Shown here: positions 34,163-43,009 of the stretch, one piece after another
How positions within the stretch are numbered: position 1 is the stretch's first letter
How the letters are laid out: the number at the start of each line of letters is the position of its first letter
NCBI RefSeq assembly: GCF_003259745.1
Contig: NZ_QLMC01000001.1
Location: 1,488,001-1,552,000, forward strand
Length of the DNA: 64,000 nucleotides
Source: Larkinella arboricola
Lineage (GTDB): Bacteria > Bacteroidota > Bacteroidia > Cytophagales > Spirosomataceae
Reading direction: 5' to 3'
Program-made: the position numbers and the translations under genes
Notes under the pieces: generated by a model
Databases searched by the model: none
Told to the model about the DNA's origin: nothing
The model's input: only the letters and a program-made list of their open reading frames with translations

Positions 34163-35173
34163 ATGAACCAGTACGATTTCGATAAATTGATAGAAAAATA
34201 CCTGACGGGGCAGTGCAGTCCGGAAGAGGAAGAGTGGATGCACGAGTGGTCGGAAAAGCAACTGGAGCAAAGTACCCTGAGCTTTAGCGTGGAGGAGAAA
34301 AAAGCGATTGGCAAACAGATCTGGAAGCGCGTTCAGGGCCACACGCTGGGTCGGCGGCCGTTCAGCGTGCGCTACGGCTGGGTGGGTCTGAGCGCAGCCG
34401 CAGCGGTGCTGCTGACGCTGGCCGGGCTGTGGTTCGGCCAGCAACCGGCACTGATCGCCCTGATCGAAGCAAAGAAACCTGCGGCTTCGCCCGGCACCGT
34501 CGAGGTAAGTAACACGTCTGGTAAAGCGCAGAAAATCACGCTGAAAGACGGGAGTTGGGTGGTTCTCAAACCCAACTCCCGCATCAGTTATCCCGAGCAG
34601 TTTGGCGAGAAAACCCGGCAGTTGAGTTTGTGGGGCGAAGCGTTTTTCGATGTAAAAAAAGACCCGACGCGGCCTTTCATTGTAAAAACCGGCGAGCTGG
34701 TTACGCAGGTGCTGGGCACGAGTTTTACCATCAAATCCTACGACGAATCGAAGGCCATTGAAGTGGCGGTGTTGCGCGGACGGGTTTCGGTGTACGAAAC
34801 GGCGGGTAAATCGCCCGGCAACCGCAACGGCGTTATTCTGGTTCCCAACCACAAAATCACCTTCGACAAGATTTCCCAGACGCTGACCCCGAGCCTGGTG
34901 GAAACGCCCCGCCTTGTTAATCCACCCCCGACCCACACCCACTTTGTCTTTACGAACCGGACCATTTCCGACGTGTTTTCGACGCTGGGCGACGCCTACG
35001 GCATTGATTTCATCGTGGAGAATCAAACCATGAACCACTGCGTTTTCAACGGCGACTTAAACGATCTGCCGCTTTATACCCAACTCGATCTGATCTGTAA
35101 GTCGGTCAACGCGACCTACGAACGGCGGGGCACTACGCTCTTTATTCACGGCGAAGGCTGTGCTGATTTTTGA
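34163..35173 (+). CDS. FecR-family anti-sigma factor
   Basis: A 336-residue inner-membrane regulator. Residues 1-70 are cytoplasmic and should hold the sigma factor, one helix (about 72-91) crosses the membrane, and the periplasmic part holds the FecR domain (TLKDGSWVVLKPNSRISYPEQF, RQLSLWGEAFFDVKKD, VKTGELVTQVLGTSFTIKSY; successive conserved blocks) plus a C-terminal STN-like domain (TISDVFSTLGDAYGIDFIVE). ATG 34163 is chosen; a TTG at 34148 would overlap the sigma gene. Partner of the ECF factor and the following SusC. Confidence 0.94.
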   Translation: MNQYDFDKLIEKYLTGQCSPEEEEWMHEWSEKQLEQSTLSFSVEEKKAIGKQIWKRVQGHTLGRRPFSVRYGWVGLSAAAAVLLTLAGLWFGQQPALIALIEAKKPAASPGTVEVSNTSGKAQKITLKDGSWVVLKPNSRISYPEQFGEKTRQLSLWGEAFFDVKKDPTRPFIVKTGELVTQVLGTSFTIKSYDESKAIEVAVLRGRVSVYETAGKSPGNRNGVILVPNHKITFDKISQTLTPSLVETPRLVNPPPTHTHFVFTNRTISDVFSTLGDAYGIDFIVENQTMNHCVFNGDLNDLPLYTQLDLICKSVNATYERRGTTLFIHGEGCADF

Positions 35174-35196
35174 ATTATTCCTGATCCCTTACCCTT

Positions 35197-38100
35197 ATGA
35201 CAAGACGTATTTACCTGAAAAAGATGCTGTTTAAAGCGACTCGAACCACGGTCGTACAGCTTATGCTCTTTGCGGTTTTTTATGGGTTATCCTTTGGTCG
35301 CACCACCCACGCCCAGGAACTGCTTAACCGCGAAATCTCCCTGAAAATGGAGTCGGTGGAAGTCTGGAAAGTGCTGAAGCGCATTGAAAACCAGGCCAAT
35401 GTAAAGTTTGTGTACAGCACCAAAAGCATTCAGGCCGAACAGAAAACCTCGGTCAACGTGTCGAACGGCAAACTCTCGAAAGTGCTGGACGATCTGCTGA
35501 GCCCGCTCGACGTTTCCTACGAAGTGGTGGGTTCGCGCATTTTACTGCGGAAGAAATTGCCCGAATCGTCGGCTTTGCCGCTGGTCAATACCGTGGCGGT
35601 GGCATCGGTTGAAAAAGCCGTCGATCAGACCGTGACGGGAACCGTGAAAGACGAGAAAGGCGACGGGATGCCGGGCGTGACGGTGTTGATTAAAGGCACC
35701 ACGCGGGGCACGACCACCGACGCCAATGGCCGCTACAGCCTGAGCGTTCCGGACGCGTCAACCACCCTGATTTTTTCCTTCGTTGGCTACGTGGCGCAGG
35801 AAATTGTGGTGGGGAGTCAGTCTACGATTGGGGTGAGTCTGGTGCCGGAAAACAAAGCCCTGGCCGAAGTCGTGGTGGTGGGCTACGGGACCCAGAAACG
35901 CGAGCAGATTACCACGGCCATTGCCAGCGTGAAAGCCGAGGATTTTGTGAAGGGGCCGGTGCAGGATGCCGCCCAGCTGATTCGCGGAAAGGTGGCCGGT
36001 TTGAGCGTTATTACGCCGGATGGCAACCCCACATCCACCTCCCAGATTACGCTCCGGGGCAACGCCACCATCAACGCCAGTTCATCGCCCCTGATTCTGA
36101 TCGACGGCGTACCGGGTGCCCTGAATACCGTAGCCCCGGAAGATATTGAGTCGATTGATGTGCTGAAAGACGGTTCGGCGGCTGCCATTTACGGAACGCG
36201 CGGCACCAACGGCGTTATTCTGATCACGACCCGGAAAGTAAGAGGGGAAACCCCGCCGACGCTGGAAATCAATTCGTATTTCACGACCCAGCGGCAAACC
36301 CGCCAGCTTGATTTCATGAACGCCGATCAATACCGTCAACTGGTGGCGCAGGGCAAACCGGGTGCTACCGACTACGGCGCGAATACCGACTGGCTGAAAG
36401 CCGTAACCCAAAACCCCTTCTCACAGGTCCACAACATTAGCTTGCGGGGCGGTTCGCGGTCGACGAATTACATCGTGAGCATGGAATACCGGGACCTGAA
36501 CGGGGTGATGAAGAAGTCGGACAACACGGTTTTATATCCCCGGCTGGAGGTCAACCACACCATGTTCAACGGCATTCTGAAATTCAACGCCAACGTGAGT
36601 GGCTACCAGCAGAAGCACTTCGCCGTGGATGGTCAGTCTTATTCGGGACTCGTTTATCGCAACGCCCTGACGTTTAACCCCACCGAGCCCTTCAGGGATT
36701 CAAACGGCAAATGGACCGAACGGCCTGACAAAACCGACTACATGAACCCCGTTGCGCTGCTCGAAGAAACCCGGGGCGAAAACCGCAACAACAACTTCCG
36801 GACGTACGGAACGGTTTCGCTGACACCGATCAATAATCTGGAAATCAAGGCGCTGTTTTCGCGGGATATGTACAACAGCACGCGTGGGTATTACGAGACG
36901 AAAAACCACTATTCCACCGTTCGGAGTGGCCGCAACGGGTTTGCGTCGCGCGGCACCACCCGCTCGCAGGAGGACCTGTTTGAGATGACGGCCAACTACG
37001 ACAAAACCATCGGGAATCATAATTTCACGGTATTGGGCGGGTATACCTGGCGGAAATACAACATTGAAGATTACTGGATGCAGAACTGGGATTTCCCGAC
37101 CGACAATTTTTCCTACAACAACATTGGCGCGGGTCTAGCCCTGAAACGGGGGCAGGCGCCCGAAACCTCGTCGCAGTCGGAAAATAAACTGCTCGGTTAT
37201 TTCTTCCGGGTTAATTACAGCCTGAACAACAAGTATTTGCTGATGGCCAGTATCCGGCACGAAGGCTCGTCGCGGTTTGGGGCCAATCACAAATACGGGA
37301 GTTTTCCGGCGGTTTCGGCGGGCTGGAACATCCAGAAAGAAGACTTCATGCAAGGCGTCCGGGCGTTGTCGGCGCTTAAACTACGGGCCGGTTTTGGCGT
37401 AACTGGCACCGAACCGGGCAGCTCGTACATCTCGCTGAACAAGATTAATTTTAACACGTACACCCTCGTCAACGGGCAGTGGGTGCAGGCCATCAACTAC
37501 TCGAACAACGCCAACCCCGATCTGCGCTGGGAGCGGAAAGAAGAGATCAACATCGGGCTGGACTACGGCTTCCTGAACGACCGCATTTCGGGTTCCATCG
37601 ACTACTACAAACGCACGACCCGTGACCTGATTGCCAACTTCCCGGTGCCGACGCCCCCGTATCTGTACAACACCATTACGGCCAACGCGGCTTCGATGCA
37701 GAACAAAGGCGTTGAAATTCAACTCAATGTGGTGCCGGTTCGGACGGCGGATTTTGAGTGGGTAACTTCGGCCAACTTCTCGACCAACGCCAACAAAATT
37801 CTGTCGCTTTCCAACGACAAGTTTGCCCTGGCCAGCGGTTATTTCGATACCGGCAACACCGGCGAACCCATTCAGCAGACCACGCACCGCGTGCAGGTGG
37901 GCCAGCCCATCGGTAATTTCTGGGGCTTCAAAACCGTCGATATCGACGAAACCGGCCACTGGATTATTGAAGGCAAAGACGGTAAGCCCAAGCCCATTGC
38001 CCAGCAACAGGCGGACGATAAGCAGGTTATCGGCAACGGGTTGCCCAAACGGTATCTGAACTGGAACAACACGGTTTCGTACAAAAATTTCGATCTGAAC

Positions 38101-38526
38101 GTGACCATGCGTGGGGCCTTCGGTTTCCAGATTCTGAACATGACCGAGATGTTCTGGAGCGCCCCAGTGATGCTGACGCGCGGCAATCTGCGGACGAATG
38201 CCTACGATCCGATTTACGGCAAACGCCCACTGGCCGACGACCAGTCACTGAATTACGTGAGCTATTACATCGAAAACGGCAATTACTGGAAAATCGACAA
38301 CGTGACGCTGGGCTACAACCTGAAGCTGAAAAACAAGTACGTGAAACGCGGACGGGTGTACCTGTCGACGGCCAACCTGTACACGATTACGGGCTACAAA
38401 GGCATTGATCCGGAGGTGAGCATTGGCGACCCAAGACCAGGCCAGGGGTTGGCACCAGGCATTGACGATAAAAACCGTTATCCGGCCACGACCAGCTACA
38501 CCGGGGGCGTTACCCTGACTTTCTGA
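35197..38526 (+). CDS. SusC-family TonB-dependent transporter with STN signalling domain
   Basis: An 1109-residue outer-membrane transporter. After a signal peptide (about 1-38, ending THAQ) comes an STN domain (about 45-115; LKRIENQANVKFVYSTKSIQ), then a CarboxypepD_reg-like domain (VTGTVKDEKGDGMPGVTVLI), TonB-box region AEVVVVGYGTQKR, plug (GSAAAIYGTRGTNGVILITTRK) and barrel ending YTGGVTLTF. The STN domain is the part expected to touch the periplasmic FecR domain. It starts 24 bases after fecR, so the regulator and transporter may share a transcript. Confidence 0.96.
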   Translation: MTRRIYLKKMLFKATRTTVVQLMLFAVFYGLSFGRTTHAQELLNREISLKMESVEVWKVLKRIENQANVKFVYSTKSIQAEQKTSVNVSNGKLSKVLDDLLSPLDVSYEVVGSRILLRKKLPESSALPLVNTVAVASVEKAVDQTVTGTVKDEKGDGMPGVTVLIKGTTRGTTTDANGRYSLSVPDASTTLIFSFVGYVAQEIVVGSQSTIGVSLVPENKALAEVVVVGYGTQKREQITTAIASVKAEDFVKGPVQDAAQLIRGKVAGLSVITPDGNPTSTSQITLRGNATINASSSPLILIDGVPGALNTVAPEDIESIDVLKDGSAAAIYGTRGTNGVILITTRKVRGETPPTLEINSYFTTQRQTRQLDFMNADQYRQLVAQGKPGATDYGANTDWLKAVTQNPFSQVHNISLRGGSRSTNYIVSMEYRDLNGVMKKSDNTVLYPRLEVNHTMFNGILKFNANVSGYQQKHFAVDGQSYSGLVYRNALTFNPTEPFRDSNGKWTERPDKTDYMNPVALLEETRGENRNNNFRTYGTVSLTPINNLEIKALFSRDMYNSTRGYYETKNHYSTVRSGRNGFASRGTTRSQEDLFEMTANYDKTIGNHNFTVLGGYTWRKYNIEDYWMQNWDFPTDNFSYNNIGAGLALKRGQAPETSSQSENKLLGYFFRVNYSLNNKYLLMASIRHEGSSRFGANHKYGSFPAVSAGWNIQKEDFMQGVRALSALKLRAGFGVTGTEPGSSYISLNKINFNTYTLVNGQWVQAINYSNNANPDLRWERKEEINIGLDYGFLNDRISGSIDYYKRTTRDLIANFPVPTPPYLYNTITANAASMQNKGVEIQLNVVPVRTADFEWVTSANFSTNANKILSLSNDKFALASGYFDTGNTGEPIQQTTHRVQVGQPIGNFWGFKTVDIDETGHWIIEGKDGKPKPIAQQQADDKQVIGNGLPKRYLNWNNTVSYKNFDLNVTMRGAFGFQILNMTEMFWSAPVMLTRGNLRTNAYDPIYGKRPLADDQSLNYVSYYIENGNYWKIDNVTLGYNLKLKNKYVKRGRVYLSTANLYTITGYKGIDPEVSIGDPRPGQGLAPGIDDKNRYPATTSYTGGVTLTF

Positions 38527-38551
38527 TGAACCGTTCCTAATCCCTGCCACT

Positions 38552-40165
38552 ATGAAATCCATCAAATTATACGTATCAACGCTCTGTCTGGTCGGTTTTA
38601 CGCTGTCGTCCTGCAACAATGATCTGACGGAGAAGATTTATTCGGAAGTTACCGAGGACTCGTACACCTTCACGGATGCCAATAAAGCCATCGGCGTTGC
38701 CTACGCCAACATGCGTTCCCTGATTTCGCACACCCATTATTACATGGCGCAGGAATCAACCGCCGACGGGATTGTGATGCCCGCCAACGCATCGGGCTGG
38801 GACGATGGCGGTATTTACAAGCGGATGCACCTGCACACCTGGAACTCCGAAAATCCGCAGATCAACAACATGTGGAACACGTTTTATACCGGCGTCATCA
38901 ACACCAACCGGGTTATTGACCAGCTTAACACCGGCAAAGTGCCGCCCCCGGCTGGCGTTACCAAAGAGGCTCTGATCGCGGAGACGCGGGCCATCCGGGC
39001 GTTTTTCTACTGGATGATCTGCGATAATTTCGGCGATGCTCCTTTGCTGACCGACCGTTCCGAAGAACTCCAGGCCAAAACACCCCGGAAAGAGATATAC
39101 CAGTTTATTGTTAAGGAACTGACGGAAGCCATTCCGGCCCTGAGCGAAGAACGCAGTACGCAGACCTACGGGCGGTTCAACAAGTGGGCGGCCAAAACGC
39201 TGCTGGCCAACGTCTACCTGAATGCCGAAGTCTACGCGGGTGAAGCCAACTGGCAGGAGTGCCTGAAAGAGTGCAACGATGTGATTGCGTCCGGAAAATA
39301 CAGCCTGGAAAGCTCGCTGAAAGCGCCGTTCAGAACCGATAATCAGAACTCGCCGGAAATCGTGTTTGCCATTCCGTTTGACGAAAATCTGGCGGGCGGC
39401 TTCAACGTCGAGATGTTTTCCTGGCACGCTTCGCTCAAAAACAAATTCAATATGCTCGACACGCCCTGGGGCGCGGGTTCGGCCAAGGGCGTCCCGCAGT
39501 TTATCGACACCTACGACCCGGCTGACGAACGGCTGGCGGCTAGCTGGATGATCGGCCCGCAATTTGCCGCCGACGGCGTGACGCCCCTGAAAGGTTCGTA
39601 CGACCAGGCCGGTAAAAATGTGGTGCTGACCAAAGACCTGCCCGACGGCTTGTACACGGGCGAAGCGGAAGGGTACCGGATGAATAAATTTGAGGTAAAA
39701 AACGGCGCTCTCGCCAGTCTGGGTAACGATTTTCCGTTTTTTCGGTATGCGCAGGTCCTGCTGATGAAAGCCGAATGTCTGGTCCGGACCGGCAAAAGCA
39801 ACGAAGCGGCCCCGCTGGTGTCGCAGGTTCGGGCACGGGCGTTTACGGCCAATCCGGCCAGGGCTACGGTGACCGGAGCCGATCTGGAGAAAAACAGTAG
39901 TTATAAATATAGCTACGTTGAAAACTACAAGTTGGTAGATCCGGGTAACACGGCACCCGTTAAATTTGGCCGGCTGCTCGACGAACTTGGCTGGGAGTTT
40001 GCCTGGGAGGGATTCCGGCGCCGGGACATGATCCGTTTTGGCGTCTATACAACCAAAAGCTGGCTGTCGCACAAACCAACGGGAGAGCACCGCGCTGTGT
40101 TCCCGCTGCCGCAGATTGCCATCAATTCAAACCCCAGGCTGGTACAGAATCCGGCCTATCAGTAA
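38552..40165 (+). CDS. SusD/RagB-family glycan-binding lipoprotein
   Basis: A 537-residue surface lipoprotein with lipobox LSSC (Cys21). Canonical RagB/SusD features are visible: a TPR-like N-terminal half (VIDQLNTGKVPPPAGV, AETRAIRAFFYWMICDNFGDAPLL in consecutive blocks), FNKWAAKTLLANVYLNAEVYAG near 210-231, and a C-terminal ELGWEFAWEGFRRRDMIRFG motif near 485-504. It follows susC by 25 bases. A large hairpin after it may set expression of the downstream enzymes. Confidence 0.95.
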   Translation: MKSIKLYVSTLCLVGFTLSSCNNDLTEKIYSEVTEDSYTFTDANKAIGVAYANMRSLISHTHYYMAQESTADGIVMPANASGWDDGGIYKRMHLHTWNSENPQINNMWNTFYTGVINTNRVIDQLNTGKVPPPAGVTKEALIAETRAIRAFFYWMICDNFGDAPLLTDRSEELQAKTPRKEIYQFIVKELTEAIPALSEERSTQTYGRFNKWAAKTLLANVYLNAEVYAGEANWQECLKECNDVIASGKYSLESSLKAPFRTDNQNSPEIVFAIPFDENLAGGFNVEMFSWHASLKNKFNMLDTPWGAGSAKGVPQFIDTYDPADERLAASWMIGPQFAADGVTPLKGSYDQAGKNVVLTKDLPDGLYTGEAEGYRMNKFEVKNGALASLGNDFPFFRYAQVLLMKAECLVRTGKSNEAAPLVSQVRARAFTANPARATVTGADLEKNSSYKYSYVENYKLVDPGNTAPVKFGRLLDELGWEFAWEGFRRRDMIRFGVYTTKSWLSHKPTGEHRAVFPLPQIAINSNPRLVQNPAYQ

Positions 40166-40182
40166 TTTTAAGCACGAACGAA

Positions 40183-40222
40183 TCCTGACTGGCTCCCGGC
40201 TAAAACCGGGCGCTAGTCAGGA
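40183..40222 (+). promoter_or_regulatory. Large hairpin between susD and the glycosidase genes
   Basis: Outer arms 40183-40190 and 40215-40222 are perfectly complementary (8 bp); pairing continues through a G-T, two G-C pairs, one mismatch and an inner 5-bp GC stem (40195-40199 with 40206-40210). No T-run follows, so partial termination or mRNA processing is more likely than a full stop. Confidence 0.65.
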
Positions 40223-40262
40223 CAACGGTTTCTCGATTTATTGGTGACGTTACCCCGAAACG

Positions 40263-41342
40263 ATGAAATTTCTTACTACCAGCTACGCCTTCCTGTTCAC
40301 CATTGCAACGGTTTTCGCGCAATCGGTCCCGTCCGCCCGAACGGTTTCGGACCAGAAAATGCGGGAAGTGTACGAGCAGATCAAAACGCCTTACAAATAC
40401 GGTATTGTGCTGCCCCAGCCCGACAAAGGACGCATGGTTGACAGCCCGACGATCTTTCGAAAAGGTCAGACCTGGTACATGACCTACATTATTTTCGACG
40501 GCAAAGGCTACGAAACCTGGCTGGCCCAAAGTGCCGATCTGCTGCACTGGACCACGCAGGGCCGACTTATGTCGTTTACCGAAAATACCTGGGACGCCAC
40601 GCAAAAGGCGGGCTACGTTGCGCTGGTCGATACGGAATGGGGCGGCTCCTACGAAGTGGAGAAATTTGAGAACCGGTACTGGATGTCGTATCTGGGCGGT
40701 TCGGAAAAAGGCTACGAAGCCGGGCGGCTGGGCATCGGCATGGCCTCGACCCAGGACCTGACCCAGCCGAAAGAAGTTAGCCGATTGCCGCAACCCGTGC
40801 TGTCTGCGGTGGACAAAGACGCGCGCTGGTACGACAACAAAACCATCTACAAAAGCCTGGTGATCCGCGACAAAGAAAAGAAAACCGGTTATCCGTTTGT
40901 GATGTATTACAACGCCAAAGGTGAAAAGCCGGATGCCGACGGCAAGGGATTTGAAAACATCGCGATGGCGGTTTCCAGTGATATGACGCATTGGAAACGC
41001 TACGGGCAGCAGCCGCTGATTACCCGCAAAACCGGTATTTGTGGCGATGCGCAGATTACAAAAATCGGTGATGTTTACGTCATGTTTTACTTCGGTGCGT
41101 TCTGGAAACCCGGTGCATTCGAACGGTTTGCGTGTTCGTATGATCTGGTGAACTGGACCGACTGGCAGGGCGACGACCTGATTGCGCCCTCGGAACCGTA
41201 CGACAAAACCTATGCCCACAAGCCCTGGGTGATCAGGTGGAACGGCGTGGTCTATCATTTCTACAATGCGGTGGGCGATAAAGGGCGCGTGATTGCCGTG
41301 GCCACCTCCAAAGACCTGGGCAAAAGCTCATTGGGGCAGTAA
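40263..41342 (+). CDS. Secreted five-bladed beta-propeller glycosidase (GH43/GH117/GH130-like)
   Basis: A 359-residue exported protein with a signal peptide (1-20, ending VFAQ). Repeated blade motifs mark a five-bladed propeller: RMVDSPTIFRKGQTWYMTYI with an acidic residue (Asp60) in the usual nucleophile or base position, SADLLHWTTQG, SSDMTHWKRYGQ, SYDLVNWTDW and SKDLGKSS. The propeller covers GH32/43/62/68/117/130, and I cannot settle the family. An alpha-L-arabinosidase or related role would fit the two GH127 genes nearby. Linked to the next gene by 33 bases. Confidence 0.75.
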   Translation: MKFLTTSYAFLFTIATVFAQSVPSARTVSDQKMREVYEQIKTPYKYGIVLPQPDKGRMVDSPTIFRKGQTWYMTYIIFDGKGYETWLAQSADLLHWTTQGRLMSFTENTWDATQKAGYVALVDTEWGGSYEVEKFENRYWMSYLGGSEKGYEAGRLGIGMASTQDLTQPKEVSRLPQPVLSAVDKDARWYDNKTIYKSLVIRDKEKKTGYPFVMYYNAKGEKPDADGKGFENIAMAVSSDMTHWKRYGQQPLITRKTGICGDAQITKIGDVYVMFYFGAFWKPGAFERFACSYDLVNWTDWQGDDLIAPSEPYDKTYAHKPWVIRWNGVVYHFYNAVGDKGRVIAVATSKDLGKSSLGQ

Positions 41343-41375
41343 AAGGGTCAAACGCGATTTCAAGTCGATTCGAAA

Positions 41376-42977
41376 ATGAAAAAAGCTTTTTTCCGCTGGT
41401 GTGCTGTTTTCTGGTTTGGCTGGGGGGCTGGCCCGGCTCTGGCGCAGGATTTTGTGTTGCAAACCGAAACTTTCAAACCGTATGTGACGGCGTTCAACGA
41501 AAACGACGAAGAACTTTACAAACAACTGATTCCGAACAGCAAGGCGTGGGCGTTTCTTTCGCAGCAGATTCCCTTATTCGAATGTCCGGACAAGCAGCTG
41601 GAGCAAACGTATTATTTCCGCTGGTGGACGTTCCGGAAACACCTCAAGCAGACGCCCGCCGGTTACATCGTCACGGAATTTCTGCCGGATGTGGGCTGGG
41701 CCGGAAAATACAATTCCATCAACTGCCCGGCGGGCCATCATTTTTACGAAGGACGCTGGCTGCGCGACAACAAATATCTCAAAGACTACGCCCGATTCTG
41801 GTTCCGGGGCGGGGGCAGTCCGCGGGCGTACAGTTCCTGGGCCGCCGATGCCATCAGTGCGTTTGGCAAGGTACATTCCGATACGGCTTTTCTGACAGAC
41901 CTGCTGCCCGATCTGATCACGGATTTTCAGGAGTGGGAAAAAATACGGCTGGATTCGACCGGTATGTTCTGGCAAACCGATAACCGCGACGGCATGGAAA
42001 TCTCGATAGCCGGGTTGCTGGGGCAAAAAAATGAAGGGTATCGGGCCACGATCAACAGCTATATGTTTGGAAACGCCAGGGCATTGGCGACCATCGCACA
42101 GATGGCGGGTAACAAAACCGTTGCGAACGAATACACCTGGAAAGCCGCCACCATCCGGCGGCAGATTCTGACCCGGTTGTGGGATGACAAGGCAAAGTTT
42201 TTCAAGGTGATTCCGCGCGGAGCGGGTTCGCTGGTCCGGGCCGATGTTCGCGAACTCCACGGGTTTACGCCCTGGTACTTTTCGATTCCGGAGGAAAAGC
42301 ACGCCGTCGCCTGGGCGCAGTTGACCGACCAACAGGGTTTTTGGGCTCCGTACGGTCCGACCACAGCCGAACAGCGGCACCCCGGTTTTCAGTTGCTGTA
42401 CGAAGGCCACGAATGCCAGTGGAACGGTCCAAGCTGGCCTTTTTCGACCACCATTACGCTCACGGCACTGGCTAACCTGCTGAATGATTACAACCAGAAG
42501 GTGCTGGGCAAACGCGATTTCTGGAACCTCCTGCTTGCTTACAGCCGCTCGCAGGAACGCATCCGGGAAGATGGCAGGCGCGTGCCGTGGATTGACGAAA
42601 ACCTGAATCCGTATACCGGCGACTGGATTTCCCGGACGCGGCTTTCCACGATGGAAAACGGAAGCTGGTCGGCGAAAAAAGGCGGTCGGGAGCGCGGGAA
42701 GGATTATAACCACTCGGCGTTTTGCGACCACGTGATTTCGGGTCTGATCGGTATTCGGCCCAGCCACACCAACGAACTCGTCATCAATCCGCTGCTGCCG
42801 GAAGATACCTGGGACTATTTTTGTCTGGACCGGGTGCCATACCACGGCAAAATGCTGACGGTTCTGTACGATAAGACAGGAAAGAAATACGGCAAAGGAA
42901 TCGGTTTTCGGGTTTTCGTCAACGGAATAGAAAAAGCATCAGCGGCCCATTTGCAACGCCTGACCCTATCAATTTGA
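41376..42977 (+). CDS. Secreted MGH1/GH63-like (alpha/alpha)6-barrel glycosidase
   Basis: A 533-residue exported protein, signal peptide about 1-23 (ending ALAQ). The sequence has the features of the GH63/MGH1 clan: FRWWTFRKHLKQTP near 72-85, HFYEGRWLRDNKYLKDY, a long helical barrel, and the C-terminal ECQWNGPSWPFSTTITLTAL near 347-366 that carries one catalytic carboxylate in this clan. GH63 includes glucosidases and mannosylglycerate hydrolases; the true substrate is open. It overlaps the untranslated lead of the next gene, so the enzymes form one operon. Confidence 0.8.
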   Translation: MKKAFFRWCAVFWFGWGAGPALAQDFVLQTETFKPYVTAFNENDEELYKQLIPNSKAWAFLSQQIPLFECPDKQLEQTYYFRWWTFRKHLKQTPAGYIVTEFLPDVGWAGKYNSINCPAGHHFYEGRWLRDNKYLKDYARFWFRGGGSPRAYSSWAADAISAFGKVHSDTAFLTDLLPDLITDFQEWEKIRLDSTGMFWQTDNRDGMEISIAGLLGQKNEGYRATINSYMFGNARALATIAQMAGNKTVANEYTWKAATIRRQILTRLWDDKAKFFKVIPRGAGSLVRADVRELHGFTPWYFSIPEEKHAVAWAQLTDQQGFWAPYGPTTAEQRHPGFQLLYEGHECQWNGPSWPFSTTITLTALANLLNDYNQKVLGKRDFWNLLLAYSRSQERIREDGRRVPWIDENLNPYTGDWISRTRLSTMENGSWSAKKGGRERGKDYNHSAFCDHVISGLIGIRPSHTNELVINPLLPEDTWDYFCLDRVPYHGKMLTVLYDKTGKKYGKGIGFRVFVNGIEKASAAHLQRLTLSI

Positions 42978-43009
42978 GTGATCTTGAAAATGGCATTAAT
43001 CCACGACAC

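Noticed and set aside
38756-40090. 444-codon open frame on the minus strand
   Set aside because: Antisense shadow of the second susD gene.
41574-42845. 423-codon open frame on the minus strand
   Set aside because: Antisense to the MGH1/GH63-like gene, which has signal peptide and family motifs.
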